From positions 1-31,711 of the forward strand of contig CAXMOO010000041.1 in assembly GCA_964195005.1 (NCBI GenBank): DNA of 31,711 nucleotides. Reading direction: 5' to 3'. Position 1 is the first letter of the stretch. Every line of letters begins with the position of its first letter. The stretch comes from JAUXLW01 sp964195005. Lineage in GTDB: Bacteria > Actinomycetota > Acidimicrobiia > Spongiisociales > SHLN01. Positions 22,679-30,027 of the stretch are shown one piece after another. A program made the translations under genes and the position numbers. The notes beneath the pieces are model-generated. The model was not told where the DNA came from and ran no database searches. It saw only the letters and a program-made list of their open reading frames with translations.

Positions 22679-24092
22679 CGATCAATGGCCCGGGCACTAT
22701 CCCGAAGGCCAGGGTAACTACGGCCACAAAGGTAAGGGCAATGCGGATACTGTCACCGGCCACGGGCTCCAAAGCTGTCTCTGCTTGCGGATGCATGTAC
22801 ATCAACACAATCACGCGCAGGTAGAAGAAGAGACCTGCGACCGAGGCGATGACTGCCACCAACACCAGCCACAAGTATCCAGCATCGACCGCCTCCCGAA
22901 AGACAAACAGTTTGCCGGTGAACCCCGCAGTGAGGGGTATGCCCCCCAAAGAGAGCATCAGTAACGCCAGCGACCCGGCAAGAACCGGAGCTCGTTGGGC
23001 GAGCCCGGCATAGTCCGACAGCGCGGAACGGGTCCCGGCGGGGCCGCCGACAACAGAAACCACGGCAAATGCTCCGAGGACCTGGAAGGCATACGTCACT
23101 GAGTAGAACCAGATAAAGGGAACCCCATCGATACCGGCCACGAGACCCGTGAGGATGAAACCGGCGTGGGCGATGGAGGAGTAGGCCAGCATCCGCTTGA
23201 TGTCCGACTGCGCCAACGCCAACAGAGTTCCAACGACAATGGAAAGCGCCGCTAGAACTGCGACGGCCGGTGCCCAATCGTCTATGTAGGGGTTGAAGCT
23301 GGTGACTGCAATACGAGCCAGCGCGGCAAAGCCCGCGATCTTGGCGCCGGCGGTCATGAAACCGCTGATGCCGCTGGCAGCCCCCTGGTACACATCGGGG
23401 GCCCACATATGAAAGGGGGCGGCGGACACTTTGAATGCGAGGCCGACGATCAGCAAGCCGATCCCCGCCATGAGGGCCCCCGACTCGAGGAGGACGTTGC
23501 TCTCGAGGAATTCGGCCGTCCCGGTGATCGACAAAGTTCCGGTCGCGGCGTAGCTGAGGGCCACGCCGTAGAGGAACACTGCAGACGCAAACGACCCGAG
23601 TAGGAAATACTTCAAGGCGGCCTCGTTGCCGTCGGCATCCTGGCGAGAGAACCCGGCCAGAACATAGAGACTGATCGAGGCAACCTCGAGTGAGAGGAAC
23701 AACATGATGAAATGAGCGGATGCGGCCATGAGGATGAGTCCGGCCAGCGCCAGGAGGATCAGCGCCAGGAATTCGGCTATCCGTTTGCCCTGGGCTACCG
23801 CCAACGGCCAAGCCACTAGCAATGCAACCACCCCCACCACAGCAAGCGCGACCGCCCCGAAGGCGGCAAATGGATCCAACGCCACCATGCCGTTGAATCG
23901 GGTCGTCGGGTTGTCCGAAGCTTCTACCCACTGCAGAACTCCGAGAACGAAAGCTGCCAAAAGGCTGGCAGCCGCGATCCAACCCAGCACTCTTTCGTCG
24001 GTCTTAAAAGAGACGGCGATTAGCAAGATGGCCAAGACGCCAACGGTGAGCGCGATCACCGGTCCGATCGCCAGGTATGAGATGTCCGTCAT
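22650..24092 (-). CDS. nuoN: NADH-quinone oxidoreductase subunit N (operon 2)
   Basis: A 480-residue antiporter-like subunit. Glu136 (MLFLSLEVASISLYVLAG) and Lys221 (GLAFKVSAAPFHMWAPDVYQ) occupy the two key positions. DIKRMLAYSSIAHAGFILTG carries the later lysine helix. The ATG overlaps the nuoM stop as ATGA. The paralogue at 9155-10636 shares the layout but differs through most loops. Confidence 0.96.
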   Translation of the reverse strand: MTDISYLAIGPVIALTVGVLAILLIAVSFKTDERVLGWIAAASLLAAFVLGVLQWVEASDNPTTRFNGMVALDPFAAFGAVALAVVGVVALLVAWPLAVAQGKRIAEFLALILLALAGLILMAASAHFIMLFLSLEVASISLYVLAGFSRQDADGNEAALKYFLLGSFASAVFLYGVALSYAATGTLSITGTAEFLESNVLLESGALMAGIGLLIVGLAFKVSAAPFHMWAPDVYQGAASGISGFMTAGAKIAGFAALARIAVTSFNPYIDDWAPAVAVLAALSIVVGTLLALAQSDIKRMLAYSSIAHAGFILTGLVAGIDGVPFIWFYSVTYAFQVLGAFAVVSVVGGPAGTRSALSDYAGLAQRAPVLAGSLALLMLSLGGIPLTAGFTGKLFVFREAVDAGYLWLVLVAVIASVAGLFFYLRVIVLMYMHPQAETALEPVAGDSIRIALTFVAVVTLAFGIVPGPLIDVVTSALPL

Positions 24093-25621
24093 CGGATTTC
24101 CTCGGCGATGTCATCCAACCGAAGCGGAGACTCGAAATCGGTGCGTTGCTCGATGCGTTCCAACACCTGCTCGACGGCCGGCTCAATCCGCTCCAGAACG
24201 GGTTTGGGGTAGACGCCGAGGAAGATGATCAGGGCCGTGATCGGAACCAGTATCCCCACCTCCCTGAGGCCGATGTCCCGAAGATTCTGGTTCTCTTCGC
24301 GATCCGGCTCGCCGGTGAAGACTCTCTCATAAGCCCAGAGCAAGTAGACAGCAGCCAACACCACCCCGAAGGCGGCAACCACAGCCAGGATCGGGAACCG
24401 GCTATACGAGCCGAGCAAGATCAGGAACTCACCAACGAATCCATTGAGCCCCGGCAAGCCGATGGAGGCAAAAGCAGTCAGGAGAAAGAAACCGGCGAAC
24501 CACGGCATGACCTTCTGCAGGCCTCCGTAATCGGCGATGCGGCGGGTGTGACGGCGCTCGTAGATCATGCCCACGAGCAAGAACAGGGCGCCGGTGGTGA
24601 GGCCATGATTGACCATCTGCAGGATGCCGCCCTCGAGCCCTTGTGAGGTCAGGGCGAAGATCCCCAGGACGACAAAACCGAGGTGACTGACAGACGAATA
24701 GGCGACCAGCCGTTTCAGGTCGGGCTGGACGATGGCAACCGCCGCGCCGTAAATGATTCCGACCACAGCCAGGGCCGCCATGAATCCGGCCAACTCAACA
24801 GCAGCCTCTGGGAAGAGATTGAGGTTGAATCGCACAAAGCCATAAGTCCCCATCTTCAGGAGCACCCCGGCGAGGATCACCGAGCCGGCGGTGGGTGCCT
24901 CGGTGTGGGCATCAGGGAGCCACGTGTGGAACGGAAACAACGGCACCTTGATCGCGAAGGCAATGCCGAATGCGCCGAAAAGCCAGAATTGAGCTGTGCG
25001 TGACAGCTCCACGTCCAGCATGTCCAGGTAGTTGAACGTGATGCTTCCCAGCTGATCGTTGGCTTGGACCGAGAGAAAGATGATCCCGGCCAGAAGGAAA
25101 GCCGAACCGAACGCGGTGAAGAGGAAGAATTTCAAAGCGGCTTCTAACCTCCGCTCCCCACCCCAGAGCCCGATGATGAAGTACATCGGCACCAGCAAGA
25201 CTTCGAAGAAAACGAAGAAAAGCGCCAGATCCAGCGTGAGGAAAACACCGATCAGCGCGCCCTCGAGAAGGAACAGTGAGGCCATGAGCTCCTTGGACCT
25301 GTGCTCAACCGAGGTGGAGGCAAGGATGCTCAGTGGAAGCAGGAACGCGGTCAGGGCCACCATGAACAAGCTGATCCCGTCGACGCCGAGGTGGTAATCA
25401 ATCCCCAGGTCACCCGAAATGGAGGTGCGCTCGACGAATTGGAACCCGGGATCACCGGCAGTGAAATCAACTACCAGAAAACCTGCCAGCCCCAGCGTGA
25501 TCAGGCTCAAGCCGAAGGCAACCGGAATCACCAGCTCCGGGCGCCGCCGTGGCAGGCCGACAACAATTGCCGCACTCGCCACGGGAAGCCACACGAGAGC
25601 AGAGAGGATCGGAAAGTCCAT
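24089..25621 (-). CDS. nuoM: NADH-quinone oxidoreductase subunit M (operon 2)
   Basis: A 510-residue antiporter-like pumping subunit. Glu140 lies in LFFVFFEVLLVPMYFIIG and Lys225 in AFAIKVPLFPFHTWLPDAHT, with EAPTAGSVILAGVLLK after it. The ATG at 25621 overlaps the nuoL stop by one base; the frame extends to 25726, but that part is the shadow of nuoL. The C-terminal tail (about 25 residues, EQVLERIEQRTDFESP) is charged and longer than in many NuoM proteins. Confidence 0.96.
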   Translation of the reverse strand: MDFPILSALVWLPVASAAIVVGLPRRRPELVIPVAFGLSLITLGLAGFLVVDFTAGDPGFQFVERTSISGDLGIDYHLGVDGISLFMVALTAFLLPLSILASTSVEHRSKELMASLFLLEGALIGVFLTLDLALFFVFFEVLLVPMYFIIGLWGGERRLEAALKFFLFTAFGSAFLLAGIIFLSVQANDQLGSITFNYLDMLDVELSRTAQFWLFGAFGIAFAIKVPLFPFHTWLPDAHTEAPTAGSVILAGVLLKMGTYGFVRFNLNLFPEAAVELAGFMAALAVVGIIYGAAVAIVQPDLKRLVAYSSVSHLGFVVLGIFALTSQGLEGGILQMVNHGLTTGALFLLVGMIYERRHTRRIADYGGLQKVMPWFAGFFLLTAFASIGLPGLNGFVGEFLILLGSYSRFPILAVVAAFGVVLAAVYLLWAYERVFTGEPDREENQNLRDIGLREVGILVPITALIIFLGVYPKPVLERIEPAVEQVLERIEQRTDFESPLRLDDIAEEIR

Positions 25622-27510
25622 CAGCCCACTCCCCGCGACACGAACCAGAGCAAGATCCCGACCGTCCCCGCGAACGTGACCAATGCGTAGTTGCGGACGA
25701 AGCCGGTTTGGAGCGGCCGCAACCATGCCCCTAGCCGCCTGACGGCTCCTCCGATTCCACGAACCGAACCGTCGATGACGTCGGTATCAAATACAAAAGC
25801 GGTCCACGCCGCCCCGAGCTTCGAGGGGAGAACGATCAGGTTGCCGATTATGTCGTCCACGTAGTAGCCGTTGCGCACCCAGCGCCACAGCCCGCTGAAG
25901 CGACCGGCAATTAACGCTCGGTCCCAGGTTTCGGCACCCCGATAGCGAGCCAGCGCGTAGTAGGTGCCAAGCACCGCAACTCCCACCGAAACCACCGCCA
26001 GGGCCCACGGCGTGGCCCCGGACGGCAGATGGGCCATGGCAACACCGTTGAACGCCGGTTCCAGGAGGTGCTCGAGGCCGGGCCGGAACGGCGTGTTGAA
26101 CAACCCCACCACCAGGCTTCCCGCCGCGAGCCCCATCAACGGCACCGACATAAAGCGAGGGGACTCGTGAGGTCGGGTTTCCTCCGACCAACGGGGCTCT
26201 CCCCAGAAGGTCAGCATCATCCATCGGGTCATGTAGACGGCGGTCAGCAGAGAAGTCACGATCCCGATCACCCATAGGAACGCGAACCAGCCGCCCTCCC
26301 CGAAGGCCACCGCCAGGATCTCGTCCTTCGACCAGAAGCCCGCCAGGGGTGGCACACCGATGATGGCCAACCATCCGACCACCATCGTCAGGTGGGTAAT
26401 CGGCAATAGGCGACGCAGCCCACCCATCTTGGCCATGTCCTGTTCGCCGTTGAGGGCATGAATGACGGAGCCGGCGCCGAGGAATAGCAACGCCTTGAAG
26501 AAGGCGTGGGTGACGAGGTGGAAGATGCCGGCCACGTAGGCACCGCTTCCCACTGCGAGGAACATGTAGCCAAGCTGGCTGATGGTGGAGTAGGCGAGCA
26601 CCCGCTTGATGTCCCTTTGCATCAGAGCAATGGAGGCGGCAAAAAGAGCCGTCACCGCCCCGACGGTCGCCACCAAACCCGCAGAGAACTCTGCCAGCTC
26701 GAACAAAGGAGCCGTCCTGGCCACCAGATACACACCGGCCGTGACCATGGTGGCGGCGTGAATCAGTGCGGAAACGGGGGTCGGGCCTTCCATCGCATCA
26801 GGCAGCCAGAAGAAGAGAGGAATCTGGGCTGACTTTCCCGCCGCCCCGAGCAGCAGGAGCAGAGTGATGGCTGTAGCCGTGCCGGAGGTGATCAAGCGGG
26901 CCGGGTTCTGCAACACCGTGTCGAAGTTCAGCGTGTGGAAGTTGCTCAGGATCAGCATCAAGCCGATCAGGAAGCCGAAGTCCCCGACCCGGTTGACAAT
27001 GAAGGCTTTCTTGCCGGCGGCAGCGGCTTCGGGTTTCTGAAACCAGAAAGATATGAGTAGGTAAGAGCTCAGTCCCACCAGCTCCCATCCCACAAACAGG
27101 AGCCCGAAATTGTCTGCCAGAACCAGGATCAGCATCGACGCGGCGAAGAAGTTCAACGCGGCGAAATAGCGTCCATAACGGGGATCGCCGTGCATGTACC
27201 CGATGGAATAGAGGTGGATGAGGGTCCCGACGCCGGTGATGGTGAGCGTCATCACTGCAGACAATGGGTCCCATAGCACCTGGGCGTTGGCTCCCAGGGT
27301 CGGGATCCAGTCGAAGAGGTGCACGGATTCCGGCTCGCCCGTTCCAGAGATGAAATCGATCGAAGCGGCCAGGGCAAGGAAGAATCCCAGACCGATGGTG
27401 CCGGTCGCCACCACGCCGGCAACGGGTTCCTTTAAGCGCTGGCCGAAGAAGTGCAGGAACACCGCCCCCCCGAGCGGCAAGGCAATGATTACCCAGGCGA
27501 GCTCGGCCAT
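25621..27510 (-). CDS. nuoL: NADH-quinone oxidoreductase subunit L (operon 2)
   Basis: A 629-residue distal membrane subunit. Glu143 (LLFVGWELVGLSSYLLIS) and Lys226 (GAAGKSAQIPLFFWLPDAME) are the pumping residues, followed by GPTPVSALIHAATMVTAGVYL. The lateral helix region and last span complete the C-terminus (VGILLWFVSRGVG). It starts directly after the nuoK stop with two bases between. Confidence 0.96.
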   Translation of the reverse strand: MAELAWVIIALPLGGAVFLHFFGQRLKEPVAGVVATGTIGLGFFLALAASIDFISGTGEPESVHLFDWIPTLGANAQVLWDPLSAVMTLTITGVGTLIHLYSIGYMHGDPRYGRYFAALNFFAASMLILVLADNFGLLFVGWELVGLSSYLLISFWFQKPEAAAAGKKAFIVNRVGDFGFLIGLMLILSNFHTLNFDTVLQNPARLITSGTATAITLLLLLGAAGKSAQIPLFFWLPDAMEGPTPVSALIHAATMVTAGVYLVARTAPLFELAEFSAGLVATVGAVTALFAASIALMQRDIKRVLAYSTISQLGYMFLAVGSGAYVAGIFHLVTHAFFKALLFLGAGSVIHALNGEQDMAKMGGLRRLLPITHLTMVVGWLAIIGVPPLAGFWSKDEILAVAFGEGGWFAFLWVIGIVTSLLTAVYMTRWMMLTFWGEPRWSEETRPHESPRFMSVPLMGLAAGSLVVGLFNTPFRPGLEHLLEPAFNGVAMAHLPSGATPWALAVVSVGVAVLGTYYALARYRGAETWDRALIAGRFSGLWRWVRNGYYVDDIIGNLIVLPSKLGAAWTAFVFDTDVIDGSVRGIGGAVRRLGAWLRPLQTGFVRNYALVTFAGTVGILLWFVSRGVG

Positions 27511-27512
27511 CG

Positions 27513-27818
27513 CTATTGCCTCAGCATTGCGAGATCGTCAACCGAGGCGCTGGCCCGACGCTTGAAGACGGAGATCATGATCGCCAGGCCGACGACAACT
27601 TCTGCTGCCGCCACGACCATGACGAAGAACACTGCAATCTGGCCGTCGAGATTGCCGGTGTGCCGCCCGACGGCCACAAAGCTCAAGTTCACGGCGTTGA
27701 GCATGAGCTCGATCGACATGAACATCACCAGGGCATTGCGGCGCAGCAGTATCCCCGACACGCCGATTGTGAAGAGCACCGCACCAAGGGCCATGTACCA
27801 GCCGGCGGTTACTTCCAT
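27513..27818 (-). CDS. nuoK: NADH-quinone oxidoreductase subunit K (operon 2)
   Basis: A 101-residue, three-span subunit of standard length. The conserved glutamates are Glu37 (MFMSIELMLNAVNLSFVA) and Glu73 (VMVVAAAEVVVGLAI). It starts seven bases after the nuoJ stop. Confidence 0.96.
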   Translation of the reverse strand: MEVTAGWYMALGAVLFTIGVSGILLRRNALVMFMSIELMLNAVNLSFVAVGRHTGNLDGQIAVFFVMVVAAAEVVVGLAIMISVFKRRASASVDDLAMLRQ

Positions 27819-27825
27819 GCGTCGC

Positions 27826-28338
27826 TCACTTGTCCCGTTTCACCGGGTCGTACTGGGCCAATGCAACTGCGCCGACTGCGGCGATGATGAGCAGCAACGT
27901 GGTTACCTCAAACGGCAGAAGCCAATCGGTAAAGAGAATGTCGGCAATCGCTTCGACGGTGCCGTTGGCATCTCCGCCGCCGACCGGGGCGGTGATCCAG
28001 GCGTTGCCCCCGATGAGCATGATCAACCCCAGAAAGGCGATGCCGAGGACAATCGCCAGCTGGCGCTGAGCAGGAAGTCGCTCCTCGAGGCTCTCGGCCC
28101 GATCGACGCCGATAAGCATGATCACGAAAAGAAACAGAGTCATGACCGCTCCGGCATAGACGATCACCTGGACCGCGGCGATGAAATGGCCGGAGTTGAC
28201 GACGTAGAAGACCGCCACAGACAACATCGTCGCCATGAGCCCCAGCGCGCTATATACCGGATTGGGGTGGAGCACCATGAGCAAAGCACCGGCAAGAGCG
28301 ATCAGACCGAACAGCACGAAAATGATCAGCTCAGCCAT
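27826..28338 (-). CDS. nuoJ: NADH-quinone oxidoreductase subunit J (operon 2)
   Basis: A 170-residue, five-span membrane subunit. The key third helix is VIVYAGAVMTLFLFVIMLIG, closer to the classical NuoJ sequence than the operon 1 copy. The ATG overlaps the nuoI stop by eight bases (ATGGCTGA). The frame upstream to 28488 is the shadow of nuoI. Confidence 0.95.
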   Translation of the reverse strand: MAELIIFVLFGLIALAGALLMVLHPNPVYSALGLMATMLSVAVFYVVNSGHFIAAVQVIVYAGAVMTLFLFVIMLIGVDRAESLEERLPAQRQLAIVLGIAFLGLIMLIGGNAWITAPVGGGDANGTVEAIADILFTDWLLPFEVTTLLLIIAAVGAVALAQYDPVKRDK

Positions 28339-28978
28339 GGTCTTCTCTGCCGCCGTCCTCTGAGTCTTCGACGGGCCTTCCCTGACCCTGCTCGGGGGGC
28401 CGCAGCCCGGCCCCGGCCGAGGGGGTCCACCCTCCGACCCCTTCGTATGCTGCCCTGCCTGAGGATGCTGTGGCTCGCATCCAACCATCGGCGATCTTCA
28501 GCTCATCGAGATCAATCAGGGGGCCGGCGGGTTGGGCATGGCGGGGGGTTCCGTCCTCTTCGACTAGTAGTTCGGAACGGGTGTACAGGGCCTGCTCGCG
28601 ATCCGTCACCGACATTTCGAAGAGGTGGGTCATGGTGATGGCCTCGGTCGGACAAGCCTCCACGCACAGACCGCAGAAGATGCAGCGCAGCATGTTGATT
28701 TCGTAGATGAAGCCGTAGCGCTCACCGGGACTGACGGGAGCGTCGGGAGGATTGTCTGCCCCCCGCACATAGATGCAGCGGCTGGGGCATACGCCGGCAC
28801 ACAACTCGCAGCCGATGCACTTCTCCATCCCGTCCGGGTAGCGGTTGAGCACATGGCGACCGTGAAACCGCTGCGGCTTTTGACGTTTCTCCTGCGGATA
28901 GGGCCTCGTCACCCGACGTTTGAACATCTGGCGGAAGGTGACCGACAGGCCCTTGGCGAGTTCGGCCGCTATGCCCAT
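28331..28978 (-). CDS. nuoI: NADH-quinone oxidoreductase subunit I (operon 2)
   Basis: A 215-residue 2[4Fe-4S] subunit. Ligands are Cys54, Cys57, Cys60 and Cys64 (CIGCELCAGVCP) and Cys99, Cys102, Cys105 and Cys109 (CIFCGLCVEACP). The amphipathic N-terminal segment KGLSVTFRQMFKRRVTRPYP is classical. Beyond about residue 150 there is a low-complexity tail (Gly/Ala/Glu-rich, ending VEDSEDGGREDHG) not seen in the operon 1 copy. The ATG overlaps the end of nuoH by ten bases. Confidence 0.95.
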   Translation of the reverse strand: MGIAAELAKGLSVTFRQMFKRRVTRPYPQEKRQKPQRFHGRHVLNRYPDGMEKCIGCELCAGVCPSRCIYVRGADNPPDAPVSPGERYGFIYEINMLRCIFCGLCVEACPTEAITMTHLFEMSVTDREQALYTRSELLVEEDGTPRHAQPAGPLIDLDELKIADGWMRATASSGRAAYEGVGGWTPSAGAGLRPPEQGQGRPVEDSEDGGREDHG

Positions 28979-30027
28979 GGCACACCGAACTCATCGACGG
29001 CGAGGGCCCCGGCGAGCACAATCATCCAGATGAGAGTCCCGGGGATGAGACGTTTCCAACCAAGATCCATCAGCTGGTCGTAACGAAGCCGGGGCAGCGT
29101 CGCCCGCACCCAGAAGAACACGAAGACGATCGCCGACGTCTTCAACAGGAACCAGCCGATCGGAATGAGCCAGGTGATCCAGGAGGGAAGCGTCGCCTCC
29201 CAGGTGGGCCCGTTCCATCCGCCCAGAAAGAGAGTGGCGGCCAACGCCGACATCGAGAAGATGTTGATGTACTCGGCCAGGAAGAAGAGGGCGAAGCGCA
29301 GACCCGAGTACTCGGTATGGAATCCGCCGACAATTTCCGACTCGGCCTCAACCAGATCGAATGGAGCCCGGTTGGTTTCGGCAATGGCAGCCACCAAGAA
29401 GAACACAAACGATGGCAGCAACACGATGTTCCAGGCCGGGAAGAAGCCGCCGAACTTACCCGACTGGCCGGCCACGATTTCCGACAACCGCAGTGTCCCC
29501 TCATACATGACTATCGGAACCAGCGACAGGCCGAGGGCAGCCTCGTAGCTGATGGCCTGGGCTGCCGCCCTGATTCCGCCGATGAGCGGGTATTTGGAGC
29601 CAGAGGACCACCCTGCCAGCACCACCGCATAAACCGCCATCGACGACATGGCGAGGATGAACAACAGCCCAACGTTCAAGTCCATGGCTTGCAGGGAAAT
29701 CTCCCGGTCACCCAGGTGGAAAGGCCGGCCGATGGGAATGACAAGAAAAATCAGAAGTGCCGGCAGCAGTGCCAGGACGGGCGCCATCAAATAGACGACC
29801 TTCTCGGCACGGTGCGGGGTGATTTGCTCCTTGAAGAACAACTTGATCCCGTCGGCCAATGACTGCAGCAAGCCCCAGGGGCCGGCCCTGTCGGGCCCCA
29901 CCCGATTCTGCATGTCGGCCAGGATCTTGCGCTCGGCCCAGATGAGCAGCAGCGTCGCCACCAGCAAGAAGCTGAAAGTCACGACTACCTTGACGGCAAC
30001 AATCAGAACCTCTATCCAGTCGGTCAT
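28969..30027 (-). CDS. nuoH: NADH-quinone oxidoreductase subunit H (operon 2)
   Basis: A 352-residue, eight-span quinone-chamber subunit with the classical first loop WAERKILADMQNRVGPDRAG and SLADGIKLFFKEQITP. The second signature region is AETNRAPFDLVEAESEIVGG followed by FHTEYSGLRFA. The ATG overlaps the nuoG stop as ATGA. It is a canonical NuoH and serves as a useful contrast to the operon 1 copy. Confidence 0.96.
   Translation of the reverse strand: MTDWIEVLIVAVKVVVTFSFLLVATLLLIWAERKILADMQNRVGPDRAGPWGLLQSLADGIKLFFKEQITPHRAEKVVYLMAPVLALLPALLIFLVIPIGRPFHLGDREISLQAMDLNVGLLFILAMSSMAVYAVVLAGWSSGSKYPLIGGIRAAAQAISYEAALGLSLVPIVMYEGTLRLSEIVAGQSGKFGGFFPAWNIVLLPSFVFFLVAAIAETNRAPFDLVEAESEIVGGFHTEYSGLRFALFFLAEYINIFSMSALAATLFLGGWNGPTWEATLPSWITWLIPIGWFLLKTSAIVFVFFWVRATLPRLRYDQLMDLGWKRLIPGTLIWMIVLAGALAVDEFGVPWA

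Noticed and set aside
27451..28638. 395-residue plus-strand frame
   Set aside because: It is antisense to nuoK, nuoJ and nuoI of operon 2, which have clear family motifs.
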